Source of the DNA: Pyrocephalus nanus
Lineage: Eukaryota > Chordata > Aves > Passeriformes > Tyrannidae
Direction: 5' to 3'
NCBI GenBank assembly: GCA_038380795.1
Contig: CM076259.1
Coordinates: forward strand, 74,024,200 to 74,088,199
Length of the DNA stretch: 64,000 bases
The translations under genes and the position numbers were made by a program. Below are positions 46,610-57,520 of this stretch, in pieces. Under the pieces are notes generated by a model. It was not told the DNA's origin. It made no database searches and saw only the letters and a program-made list of their open reading frames with translations. Numbering within the stretch: position 1 is the stretch's first letter; each line of letters starts with the position of its first letter.

Positions 46610-47128
46610 TGTTGTAGTTTAAGCCCAGCTGGCAACAGAGCCATTCACTCACTGCCCCCAGTGGGATGTGAAAGAGAATTGGAAGGGTAGAAGTGAGAAA
46701 ACTCATGGTTTGAGGTAAAGAAAGTTTAACAGGTACAGCAAAAGGCACAAACTAAAGCAAAGCAGAACAAGGAGTTCATTCTCCACTTCCCACAGGCAGG
46801 CAAGTGTTCAGCAATCTCCAGGAAAGCAGGACTCCAGCATGTGTAATAGTTACTTATTACCTTTAGACAAACAGCATCACTCTGAATGTTCCCTCCTTCC
46901 TCCTTCCCCCCCAGTTTATAGACTGAGCATGATGCCAGTCAGTACGGGATATCTCTCTGGTCAGTTGAGGTCAGCTGTCCTGGTTCTCTTTCCTCAGAAC
47001 TTTTTGTGCAGCCCCAGATGGCTTCCTAGGTGAGGTGCTTATCAACTATTTTCAGCACAAATCCAAAATATAACCCCATGTCAGCTACTATGAGGAAAAT
47101 TAACTCAATCCCAGCCAAAACTAGCACA
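46610..47128 (-). mobile_element. Solo LTR, same avian family as 37.6 kb, opposite orientation
   Basis: The plus strand starts TGTTGTAGTTTAAGCCCAGCTGGCAACAGAGCCATTCACTCACTGCCCCC and ends CCCAGCCAAAACTAGCACA. Reversed, it reads TGTGCTAGTTTTGGCTGGG...GAGTTAATTTTCCTC, the usual sense start of this very common avian LTR. The TATA-like TCTATAAACTGG (minus, ~46,912-46,923) and a TTAAACTTTCTTTACC segment near the expected RNA 3' end (46,714-46,729) sit in the right order. At ~519 bp it is close to full length. Five bases outside each end (TTTTG / GGAAG) do not match, so the target duplication has decayed or a boundary shifted. It is clearly better preserved than the 37.6-kb copy. Confidence 0.9.
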
Positions 47129-47129
47129 G

Positions 47130-50100
47130 GAAGTAATTTAATTGTTAAACAGTAACAAAATCCTTCTTTTTTTGGTAGTCATTTCTGGGCCAAAAAGGTT
47201 TAAATTCAATTGCGCTGATTCGACATAAGCGGAGGATGCTGTTACTGAAAATAATTTACAGATTAGTGAAAGATCATGTTTGAATCTGTTCTGAGGTAAA
47301 AGATATTTGAATCTGTGAATCTTGAGCAAGGCTCTTGTGTACTCAGGTTTGAATAAAATTAAGCTTACTACATCCAAGAATGTAAACACCCCAGCTGTTA
47401 TTGCAGAAATATGTTGGTTTCCAGTACCATGTTTTTGCTAGCCCAAAGCATCTCAAATGACACCAGTTACTTAAATAGAGACAACTGAATTTATTTATTT
47501 GCATAAAGAGAGATATCTAATGTTATTTCAGCCTCTCTATGATATTCCTTCTGGCCTTGAGCAGTAGCAAAAGATGACAATGGATATCTCATAATTTCTG
47601 TGTTATTCTCATAGCCTGGTGTGTTTTCCTCAGATTCTCTGGGGAATTTGTCTATGTATAAGTCATTTCATAGAGCTCTAGATTTTTACTGACAAAAGTA
47701 AAGTTATGAAGGTGAATTTGAACAACTTGCTTTCATTGAACACCTGTTTTTATGCTCCTGTATTTAGATACTACAACCTGGAGCTGACCTATGCCATCGA
47801 GTCAGGGTTTAAAATTATTCCATTCTGGTTTTTTCATTGATTTGAACTGTCTTTTGAAAAATATTGTGTAACACTACTTCTGAGTCAAGGACTGAATAAT
47901 TTAGATCCCATTAAGTGGCACCTGGCTCTTCTAAAAGCACATCTTTATGATTTTGGACTCCCTTTTTGCTAGTTAGGTGAGTGAGTAAGCATGTGAAATA
48001 ATCAAGTGGGGTCTTTATTAAGATTTAATGTGGTTCTTTAATAAACTCCAGTACTCCAAAACCACCATGGGTTAATTTGTGTCACTGTCACAGAAGGCAG
48101 GTACCTGCCACTGGCAGTTCTGTGACAACTCATTGTTCCAAAATGTTCTCCAAACCTTTTGTGGCAGTGCTACATTGCATCAAATCCACAGGCAATCAGC
48201 TATGAGACCATGTAAGTACATTTGCTTTTTTAAGGAGACAGGGGAAGAGGATACAGATCTTCTGATTCCAAGATTAATCATTTGACAAATTATAACGTTT
48301 GAAATCCCTTTGGTTCAGACTCTTTACAGGTCCCTTCTCTGTCATATAAGGACCACTTGGAGCAAACATGCCAGACCTTGCTACCCCTGCTGCCTTTCAT
48401 GTGAAAAAATCTATTCTAATAGGATTTCCTGGTAGGGTATTGTTTGATTTTATTTATCATTCTCACTTAATATAATTTAATTTTTCTCTTCCCAAATGCC
48501 ATCATTGTCTGTTTATATGAGTGTATATGCTCCACATCTTCTTCAAAAAGGAAACTGTCTTTCAGCTTCTTAGTCTTGATATTACATTTTTCTTTGAAGA
48601 ATCTTTGAGCTTATACTAAGTCAAAGTCAATCCAATTACTGCCTCAATCTGCTCATAATCTTTTTTTTCTTGCCTACAAGCTACTGCAAAACTTTGTACA
48701 TGTATTTCAGATATTTCTAATTGATTAGAATTGCACTACTATTTGTAGTACCTGTCTGAACTTGTCCTTGAATCTGTTACAGGAGAGCTACTGTGAAGAG
48801 TAACTAGGATCTCACATTGTGCTAGACGTAGACTTTTGTCTTCAGTGATGGAGTCCTTTGTTCATAGAACCTAGTTTAAAACAGCAACAGTATATTTTAC
48901 CAAAAAAAATGAAATTAGAATTACAAGTAATTTCTATATTAGAACACCAGAAAACAGGTTGAAAGCAAATATCTAATACATTTTTGTATCTCACATATCA
49001 ATCAAAACTCATTTTAGAGATCTCTAGTTATGAAGGTAGTGTTACCTTCCTAATAAATTCCTTTTACGCTTTGAGATCCTTACTTAAAAAAAAAAAAAAT
49101 TAGGATTAGTTTATTCAAATATTCTTTGTCTTTTTGTGGTAGACATGAAAACATTCTTTCCTGCTTTTCAAGTACAATTTGCTTGCTTTTGAAATTTTTG
49201 AGATAGATTATCAGGCTTTCTCACCATTTCCTTTCTAATAGAGTCACTCTGTTCTTCCCAGTTTACTTAGCACATATCCTTTTTTTTCTACAAGAACAGT
49301 GACTAATAACAAGACCATCTTTAATGTCAGTTCCAGATTCCTAGATGCTTGTCCTTTATTGGAAGCAGATATTTTTTTCCTTGATCAACCTCCAATATTT
49401 GCTTTAAGATTTGCTTTTAGCAGTTTGAGTAAAATCAGTGCTGCTGATTTGAACACACATATTTACTATATATGTGTGATACGTAATAAATATATATATA
49501 GATATGACTGAAGAGTCAGTACGTAGCTATTACATGAATTCATAATATCAGAATAAAGATTTTTCCTTTTCTCTTGATTTCATGTACATCAATAACTTTG
49601 CAAACAAGGTGATAGTCATTCTCCCGGCCATGGCAAGTTTCCCTACTTCTAAGTTCACTGGTGTTCCAGAATCTTGTGCAGGGTGAAGATTTGTTCACCA
49701 CTAACTGCAAACAAGCTTGGAATTAGGACTGAGCTTTCAGAGATCCCCCGTACAATATAGTCTAATGTTTTGCTGTTATTAATAAAGATACAGTTGCTAA
49801 ACGAGTGTGTGTAATATTTCAAGAAAATAAGACAATACACTATATATAAGAATATATATATTAGAATAAAAACGCACTGACTATATGTGCACCGACTATA
49901 CATTGTTTAATTATGCTAATGATCATATACACCTATATTAAATAGGGGTCACACATTACTATGTTTCTAAGCCATAGAATTGGGATTAGCCATTATGTGG
50001 ATCCCTAAGTTCTCATAAAATAATCTTGAGATCTGGCCACTATATGTCTTTGTTTTTTTTGCTAAAACAACACCCAGTAAAGATGCCCTGCTACAATTTA

Positions 50101-51660
50101 TTTTAGTTTGTACACCAGCAGCATTAGTTTGGAGATTAATGTTTTCTCATCCTCATGTGTGTTCTGACAGCCTTGTAATAGCTAAAAGACAGATTTTACT
50201 AACTTTGAAAATTACTCATAATTGTTTTTCACTTGTTGGTTAAAAAAATAAAATCAACAAACACCTAAGCTTGAGATAAACATAACTGCAGTTAGTGTCC
50301 CTTGGTATTGTAAACCTGTATGACTCACAGTTTTTTTTCTGAAAATAATCTAAATTACTTTATTTTGAAATATCCTTTTTTTTTTTTCCTCAGATAGTGT
50401 GGTCAGTGTTGCATGTGAACAGAATGGTTAAATGACTGAAATCAAGAGAATATTTCAATCACGCATATTCATTTCTAGTGGGGATTAGGTTAAAAAGAAA
50501 TCTTTTCCTGGCCTTATTAATTGTGAATTAGGCCTTTTACTGAGTTAAAAGAGTAGGATGCCTGCCATGAAATTAAAACAGTGTAGTTAGAAACAAACAG
50601 AAAACCCCAGCCTTTTTCACATTAAGACATTGGTGGTGGCATTCATTGCTATCTACAATTAGTTGCTGGAATCATTTAAAGAAACCAATGAAAGGTATTG
50701 TACTATGAAAAACACTCTTTTTTTAAAAGTAAGAAGCTTAAACTTGCATCTTAGAATTTTTTGAAATTAAATGTTTTTCAGAGAATAGGCCAGGTACTAT
50801 TTTGTTCTTATTACCCATGGAAAGAAAATTAGAAAAGTTCTAATAATGATTAACCTTTAATGAATTATCTCTGTAAAATAATTCCTTCAGGGAAACAAAG
50901 GCAGAACTACCTGCCTGCTCCAAGAGTAAATCTTTTTCTCAATATGCTAAGCTAGGAACGTAAGCACAAGAAATACTAAAACTCAGTTGTGCCTTATAAA
51001 AAAAAAAAAAAAATTGCATGTAGGGGAAAATCAGTAGGGGAAAAATTTCAAGCTTTAGATAATTCAATCTCATTTACAGGCAAAAATTTACATCAAGCAT
51101 ATTTTGACTTAGGTGTTGAACCTAAATGCCACTACAAATTTCAGATGTTTTTTTAGTAACAACGGAAAAGTGGGTCAACACAAATTTTTGCCTACAGTAA
51201 GAAGAGTTTTCTTGACAAGAACTACTTTGTAGTTAAATTTACTATTTCATTGTTGTTTAATTTATATTTTATCAAAAAAAGAAGAAAATACATCTTATTG
51301 CAAACACCGTACACTACTAAGCGAAAGCCACTCAACACTTCTAGACAATAATTTCTTGTTTCTTGAGAGATGAGATAATTTGCTTAGCTGAATATGAGAT
51401 TACAAAAGGTATGACACTGCAGGTTTTTGGTTTGTTTTGTAATTGTCTAACAGAAAAAAAACCTTTCAGAAAGGTAAACTTTAAAACATTACGGTAGATT
51501 GAAATGGCTTCAAATATTAGTCAAGTTGATCTCAAAAAACAGGGTTTTTTTCCAATTTCTTAATATCAACATAATACGAGGTGTTTAACTGTCTTAAAAC
51601 TGGGGATTTAGATGCTTTGGCTCTCAAAGTTTTGAATTATATTATAAAGTACCTACAGCG
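47130..51660. other. Unique A/T-rich DNA, no gene seen
   Basis: No exon or transposon was recognised over 4.5 kb. It contains TA-rich stretches, one forming a 9-bp stem with a 7-base loop (CACACATAT/ATATGTGTG, 49,454-49,478), and poly(A) runs near 49,087 and 51,000. A plus-strand frame at 48,079-48,285 has no recognisable motif. Confidence 0.5.
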
Positions 51661-51661
51661 A

Positions 51662-51733
51662 ATTGAACTTGGCTGGCTGCCAGGTGCCCATCAAGCAACT
51701 CTATATCTCCCAGTTCATCAACAGGCTAAAGGG
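51662..51733 (-). mobile_element. LTR fragment, related family
   Basis: The plus strand carries ATTGAACTTGGCTGGCTGCCAGGTGCCCATCAAGCAACTCTATATCTCCCAG...CAACAGG. This matches the terminal part of a second common avian LTR (TTGGCTGGATGCCAGGTGCCCACCAAGCC...CTCAACAGG-like). Only ~70 bases remain, representing the 3' end of the LTR in minus sense. The rest is absent and a CR1 fragment follows at once. Confidence 0.68.
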
Positions 51734-51776
51734 AAAAAAATACAACAAAAAGGTTGTTGATTGTGTTAGGGTCAGG

Positions 51777-51998
51777 GAATGTCTGTAGTAATAGGACAAG
51801 GAATAATGGGTAAAAATTGAAAGAGAGGAAATTTAGGCAGGATATTAGGAAGAAATTCTTTACTGTGAAGGTGTTGAGGGTTGTCCAGGTTGCTATGGGA
51901 TGGGATAACAGGTTATCCAGGGATGTTGTGGATGCCCCCACCCTGGCAGTGTTCAAGACTAGGTTGAATAACATCTTGAACAACCTGTCATAATGGAG
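51777..51998 (+). mobile_element. CR1 LINE, 3' region lacking the terminus
   Basis: GTAATAGGACAAGGAATAATGGG, TTTAGGCAGGATATTAGGAAGAAATTCTTTACTGTGAAGGTG, CAGGGATGTTGTGGATGCCCCCACCCTGGCAGTGTTCAAGACTAGGTTGAATAACATCTTGAACAACCTG are successive CR1 3' segments. The element stops there, about 60-80 bases before the usual ATTCTATG end, so its 3' terminus is missing. A long minus-strand open frame across it (51,726-52,145) is antisense to the LINE and not a gene. Confidence 0.92.
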
Positions 51999-51999
51999 A

Positions 52000-52690
52000 T
52001 TAAATAACTGTTCACCATGGAAACATAGATTTCTTGTAGAATCCTGAAAAAGTAACAGCATTTGTAATATCAAGCAGATGCAACTTAGTCTTAAATAATA
52101 AATTAAATTTAAAATACAACATTTTCTTTTTTCTCTGCACTTCATAGGTTACAATGGTTGTTTTCCTACATCTTTATGTTGTGAGATGATTTTCTTAATG
52201 TTGCAGACATTAATCATGCATCTCTTTTCTTGTTACAAGGCAGACACTTCAAATCACAACAAAACCATTAATGCAAAGACTGGATCAAGTGGCTACAATA
52301 AATCATCTTCAAAGGCACTTTTGTCACTTTTGTTCTTCAGTTTTCATTAGGTCTATTGGAATTTTCAGTACAATCTTTTGCAAGTGAAATTTGTCTTTTG
52401 TCGAGTTTTGACTCGTGAAGGTGATCAGACTTTCTGGAAATTTTAAACTGTGCTATAGCTTAATTTATCATTTTTTGAAGATGAATGGAAATCATAGACT
52501 TTATGGACTGATTAACTTCTCTTTTGCCTAGATATGGAATATGAATGAAAATTTTTAATTTGCTCAGTTTCTGTACTTTATCATTAGATAATGATGTAAA
52601 ATGGAATCTTTTGAGTTTTCCATGGTAAGAACTTAACAGTGTTAAGAAGTGATGACTGTATTGCACTTTTTCATGAACAAATTGATTATC
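52000..52690. other. Unique DNA between two CR1 copies
   Basis: Nothing recognised. Confidence 0.5.
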
Positions 52691-53192
52691 AGAAAATCAT
52701 AAAATCAGAGAAGGATTTGGGTTTTAAGGGACCTTAAAGATCATCTAGTTCCAACTCCTCTGCCATGGGCAGGGAACCTTACATTAGACCAGCTTACACA
52801 GAACCCCATCCAGCCTAGTCTTGAATACTTCCAGGGATGAGGCATCCACAGCTTCTCTGGGCAATCTGGTCCACTGCCTCATCACTCTCACAGTAATTAA
52901 TTTCTTCCTTATATCTAATCTAAACTTACCGTTCTTCATCTTAAGGCCATTCCCTGTTGTCCTGTCACTACATGCTCTTGTAAAAAGTCCCTCTTCAGAC
53001 TTCTTGTAAGCCCCCTTCAGGTATTAGAAGGTGCTATAGGGTCTCCCTATAGCCAGGCTGAACAACTCCAACTCAGCATGGGAGAGGTGCTCCCACCTTG
53101 TGATCAACTTCCTGGCCCTCCTCTGAATTCATTCTAACAAGTCAATGCCTTGCTTATTGTTGAGGGATCAAAACCTGGATGCATCACTCCCT
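52691..53192 (-). mobile_element. CR1 LINE, 3' end
   Basis: On the plus strand the reversed 3' end comes first (ATCATAAAATCAGAGAAGG...AGGGACCTTAAAGATCATCTAGTTCCAACTCC...CATGGGCAGGGAACC). It continues with GAACCCCATCCAGCCTAGTCTTGAATACTTCCAGGGATGAGGCATCCACAGCTTCTCTGGGCAATCTGGTCCA, CATTCCCTGTTGTCCTGTCACTACATGC and CAGGCTGAACAACTCCAACTCAGCATGGGAGAGGTGCTCC. These are the classic elements of a chicken/finch CR1 3' region, complete to the terminus and 5'-truncated at ~53,192. Confidence 0.96.
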
Positions 53193-53194
53193 AA

Positions 53195-54472
53195 TGTAAT
53201 TCTCATTTTGGAGAAGTTTAAGCATATCTTTTACTACAAGACATTTAGTGTACTTCATATACACAGAGTGATTCTGTCTATGAACCAAACACATATGAAG
53301 GGCACACCCATAGCATAGCTATGGCAATATGATAATTTTTCTGGACATAGCTGGATTTTCAGTCACTTCATTGCTTCCAACTGGGAGAAGATCTGAAAGG
53401 TGCAGTGATAGTGACACATCACTTATAAGACTAAACAAAAAAGGATTGTGATAAAAGGAGGGCTTGGTGCATGTTTGGTTTTTTCCTTGTCATTATAAAA
53501 CTTAGAGGAAAAACCAAACAAAAATGCTATTTGAATATTTTGTGCAGTATATTTAGATTAATTTAAAGAAAATCTCTGGCATATTTACTCCAGACAGAGA
53601 GTAGTGATTTTGAACAAATATATCACATCTTTTTCTCTCTGTACTAGTTTCTCAGACTTGTTCTAGCTAAAGACTAAGTCTAGATGTATTAAAAAAATGA
53701 CTCATGAAATATTACTATATTAATAGTTTTGGTTATTTATGGAATGTTATGTGATTTTTTCATGAGAAACACTCAGCTATACGCATGTTTTCCTTATTCA
53801 TTCATTCCAGATGATTAAAAAGAATTATGTTAAGAAAACAAAGTAAACCCCCCCAAAAAACACCCTCTGCTTGTGCAGTTTGCTCAGAATGAAAAAAAAA
53901 AAAAAAAAAAGAAAAAAAAAAGAAGCCTTATCATTAATCACTTGATTGCAGTTTGTAATTTTCCCACAATGTACATGGGGACATTCGGATATATACACAG
54001 ACTTCTGTATCAAATAATATCACTAAAATATTTGTGAAGAAAATTCTGTTCTGTTGTAAGAAACAGTGATTGGAACACTTTGAAATTCAGGAAATCTTGA
54101 CTGTTTATGAATCTGGAAAAATTTCCAAAGAGAAAAAAAACTTTTTGCTTTTTCTTACTCTGAGAAATTAGGTCATGGTTATATCCATGTTAGATTATCC
54201 TAGACCATTTTGTCATCATATATACTTGAATAGCTCTTCCTTGTGGGTCCCTGCATTTTCAAGACAAAGTTTAGTTTTCAGTTACTTTGCAAGGATCTGA
54301 AATGGAAGCACAAATGTCTAGTACATAGTGGTTAAAAATTCTAATTCATTATTTCTGCCCAATGATAATGGTTTACTACTTTGCCACAGCTATGGATAGA
54401 TATTAGAGAGTCAGTAATGACCCAGTCACTTAAAATGGGAAATCAGCTTACATCCTCCCCATAGAGATATAT
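53195..54472. other. Unique A/T-rich DNA
   Basis: No gene was recognised. An A-rich run at 53,892-53,921 is listed separately. Confidence 0.5.
53892..53921. repeat. Poly(A) run with one G
   Basis: A19, G, A10. It is a simple repeat without an attached element. Confidence 0.9.
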
Positions 54473-54477
54473 CTTAT
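54473..54477. repeat. Target-site duplication CTTAT (left copy)
   Basis: CTTAT directly precedes the TGTCCCAGG start of the LTR and is repeated exactly at 55,012-55,016. Confidence 0.92.
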
Positions 54478-54658
54478 TGTCCCAGGTCGGACTTGGCTCC
54501 CAGCCAAGTGCCTGGACTCCGGGACAAGACCTTCCCCCTCCCTTACGCTTTCTTCCAGTTGACCCAAAAGGAAAAAAAAAAAAAAATAAAAGAACTCAAA
54601 CCGAAATTATATTTTAAGTAATAAATTTATATACATATATAAAGAAAATTATGTACAC

Positions 54659-54735
54659 CCCCAAAAGGGAAAAGGGAAGGGAAAGGGAAAAAGGGATAAA
54701 AGGGATACAACGGGATAAAGAGGGATACAAACAAA
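54659..54735. repeat. Purine-rich GGGA/GGGATAAA tandem array inside LTR
   Basis: AAAAGGG, AAGGG, AAAGGG and then GGGATAAA, GGGATACAAC, GGGATAAAGA and GGGATACAAA units make an almost all-purine strand with imperfect 8-10 base periodicity. It is internal to the LTR, and length variation between copies would be expected. Confidence 0.85.
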
Positions 54736-54900
54736 TCCAAATACCCCCCTTTGAAAGAAAAACGAGTCACACCACACAGTCTGTCTCTCAAGGCCAATCA
54801 GATACGCTAGGCCTCACTCCCTCGCCCGGGCAGAGCAACAGCGAAGTTACCTTCACCCTCTATCCGCCGGAAGAAAGAGAGCGAGAGCTTCCTCTCTCTT

Positions 54901-54925
54901 CTTAATTATACTCTTGCTTACGTAA
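54901..54925 (-). promoter_or_regulatory. Putative LTR promoter: TTACGTAA plus TATA-like box
   Basis: Minus-strand order is TTACGTAA (a consensus site for PAR-bZIP/E4BP4-type factors, from general knowledge), seven bases, then TATAATTAAG. Its place ~100 bases from the LTR start agrees with a U3 promoter. Activity is inferred only. Confidence 0.45.
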
Positions 54926-55011
54926 AAATCATATGGAATACTGGGAACATGACCTTGGTTCCTTGGTTACAACCTAGTCACCAAGGAAGGCCTAGACTCA
55001 AAACCACTACA

Positions 55012-55016
55012 CTTAT
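55012..55016. repeat. Target-site duplication CTTAT (right copy)
   Basis: Exact copy of 54,473-54,477. Confidence 0.92.
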
Positions 55017-56280
55017 TCAATGATATATTCAGTAAATGTGTACTTAACAAATTTTTCATTGTTATTAACTAATATATTTTCTTAACATATCTGTTAAACA
55101 GTCACTGCAAACCAGAAACTCAGTAAATCTATTCATTTAGTTAGAGAATGATGAGTGTCATCAAAGAGGTTGAGGTGTTTTAAAATTTTAGAATTACCAC
55201 ACCTTCTATAATTTACTTATGAATCTATAGATTTTTCTGACAGAAACTTGCCCTTCTCTATATTCTAAAGGAGAGAAAAAAATATCTAGATAAATGACAT
55301 CATTTTCCGTTACTACCAGAGACTTCAGAAAGTTGAATAACTGAACTAGTTTATAATTGCAGGTCAAAAGCTACATGATATCCAAAGACTCTAACTGGCT
55401 CAGACAATTCCATTTCATTTTCAGATATAGTTTTGTGTGTATGTGATTTCACAAGAATAGTAGTATCTACTATAGTTAGGTTTTTCTTAGATGCTACTTA
55501 AAGCGCTCTCATTCTATAATATGACAGGAAAAATGGCATGAAAGATTATGTCAAATTTCTCTTGAAGCAAAATATAGTCTTACTCCCATTCCATTTGAAT
55601 CAAGCATTTATAGATCTTGTATGAGCAAATGTAAAGATGCGTTTTTTTCATCGTTGTTTTCCTTTGTGCAAATTCATTATTTGGGCCTAAAAGCCAGTGT
55701 TGCTTTTTACTCTTCTGCATTCTGTTGACATGGCTTTTACTCATATTTTACTCATGTTACCATCCTTAAAATATTCTGAACTCCTGATTTGAAGAGTTGA
55801 ATTGCAGCACCTTTTATGCCAATTCTTGAAGGTGGGTTACCATGGAACCAGAAATGGAAGATCCATCAATTCAGTTGAAAAGACAAAGATCTGGATTCAG
55901 TTCAAATCATCACTCTATTACAGAAAAATTGGCCTCTACTCGTATAGTACTGAAGCCAAGGACATCAGTGCTCAATACAATCCATGTATATAAATGGAGT
56001 CATGGTCAGTCTCTCTAAGGAAGACAAGTGCTTTTCATCTTGAAAATGGCACATCTGGGAATGTTTGAACAACAAAAACATGGTGCTTGTAAGACTTAAA
56101 GGTCAGATTGGAGGTATCTAGAAAACATAACTAAGTGTAGGCACTGCCTGAATTGCTGCTTGAGACTGAGGTGAGTTTTGGTTTGATTAACAACAATTTC
56201 AGTAGACAAGACTTGTGTCATTGTCAGCACTTCACTTTTAAGTCCAAGATAGCAGCACACTAATCTGATCTATGATGCCC
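55017..56280. other. Unique DNA, no gene seen
   Basis: A plus-strand frame of 63 codons at 55,802-55,993 has no recognisable motif. Nothing else was seen. Confidence 0.5.
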
Positions 56281-56284
56281 TCAG

Positions 56285-56422
56285 CTCAAGCACTGGTGAG
56301 GGCACACCTGAACTCACTAAGATAGTTAAGTGAAGGCTAAGGGCATTGATACTGTTTATCCTAAAGAAGAGAAGGCTTGGAGGAGAATGATCTGATCAGT
56401 GCATATAAATACCTGAATTATC
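56285..56422 (+). mobile_element. CR1 LINE, decayed ORF2 C-terminal fragment
   Basis: CACTGGTGAGGGCACACCTGAACTCACT corresponds to the CTGGTGAGGCCCCACCTGGAGTACT block. GTTTATCCTAAAGAAGAGAAGGCTTGGAGGAGAATGATCTGATCAGTGCATATAAATACCTGAA corresponds to the LFSLEKRRLRGDLI..YKYL block. About 60 bases between these blocks are shortened. It is old and non-functional. Confidence 0.75.
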
Positions 56423-56505
56423 TTTATTAATGGTCTTTTTGATGGTTCTCAGAAAATTTGCAGATGACACTGAACTGTAAGGAGTGGCTGAATTGGACTT
56501 CTGAA
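56423..56505 (+). mobile_element. CR1 LINE, reverse-transcriptase motif-C fragment
   Basis: TTTATTAATGGTCTTTTTGATGGTTCTCAGAAAATTTGCAGATGACACTGAACTG reads FINGLFDG followed, after one frameshift, by RKFADDTEL. This is the catalytic FADD region of CR1 reverse transcriptase (FADD codons at 56,457-56,468). In an intact element this part lies upstream of the previous fragment, so the order here is reversed. Confidence 0.75.
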
Positions 56506-57463
56506 AAAGTCAGATAAATCAAAAATTTATGTTATATTTGCTTTCACATACCTTCAGAAACTTTGCTGGTAGCATCCATACTTTGATAGTCACAGGAATG
56601 TGATACAGAAATCACAGCAAAGGCTACTGTTTAAGAGTAAATTCACACAGCTTAGACAATGCTGTTAGTGAATGATTTGTTTATTTGATAAGGAATAGTG
56701 TCTATGGCAAAGCTGGTATTGTGCCAACACTAATCAGCCTAAATGACATGTAAATGCTCAACATGAAATTAGTAAGTATCTAAGAAATAGAATATAAACA
56801 GTTCAGAGTAGAAAATAGGAGCCTTTAATAACAGAGAGTTCATATATTAGTGACTGGTTATTTGCAAAGCTGAAATGAGAAATCACTTTCAAAGAAATAA
56901 AAGTCTTAATAGAGCCACAAATTGTAATTTTATGTATAATAAACACCTATCATCAAGGTAAGAGAGGGATATGAGTTGTGATGAGAGACATTTAGAACAT
57001 AGAAAACTCTCCAAACAACATTTTTTCAACCTTAGCCACTAGTGTCTAACAGTTAGAACATTAAAAATTTAAAAGCAAAAGCTATTGAAACACCAGGAAT
57101 GATTCCTACAGCTGAGCATATGCTAGGATGAATTTATAATTATTCCACTTGTGATCTTTTGTTTCACACTGTTAGCTAATCGTTGACCTTCCCTCTAGTT
57201 TAATTACCTTTTTTCACTTTTTCATTAGGACTGCTTAGCTTTGAACAAGATGCATCTAGATGAAACAAGCATAGAAAAGCATCGACTTCCAGCTATGATC
57301 AAATTCAAATCCTGTTTTTGAGTAATACTAAATGATTCATCTCAGGATGAATTTAGAAAATCCCAGTTGTGGAATCTATTTCTTGCCAAGGTGAAAAGAT
57401 GAACATGCATTTCCTTTTTGTAAGGAATTTCCCTAATTTCTGAGGGAACCAATTTGTCAGCCT

Positions 57464-57520
57464 TTTATGGAGTAGCATAGTTTGATTAATGGATTATGGA
57501 GTAACATAAATTGATTAAAT
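57464..57520. repeat. ~28-bp tandem duplication
   Basis: TTATGGAGTAGCATAGTTTGATTAATGGA is followed directly by TTATGGAGTAACATAAATTGATTAAATA. Two diverged copies. Confidence 0.8.

Larger units (their letters stand above)
54478..55011 (-). mobile_element. 534-bp solo LTR with perfect target duplication
   Basis: Bounded by TGTCCCAGGTCGGAC and CAAAACCACTACA (TG...CA ends) with CTTAT repeated on both sides. Sense is inferred as minus, because that strand carries a compact promoter-like layout. A bZIP-type palindrome TTACGTAA (54,918-54,925) is followed 7 bases later by TATAATTAAG (54,910-54,901), and then by a G/C- and CpG-containing region where transcription would start. Further along is a pyrimidine tract, the complement of the GGGA/GGGATAAA repeats at 54,665-54,735. 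No canonical AATAAA was found on the minus strand in the expected place; a TATAAA variant occurs near 54,630. CpGs and intact duplication point to a fairly recent insertion. No retroviral genes are attached. Confidence 0.86.

Noticed and set aside
51726..52145. 139-codon minus-strand open frame, the longest in the window
   Set aside because: Most of it is antisense to a CR1 3' region and the remainder is A/T-rich unique DNA. It has no coding motif.
54651..54905. 84-codon plus frame rich in Lys/Glu/Arg
   Set aside because: It is produced by the purine-rich tandem array inside the LTR.
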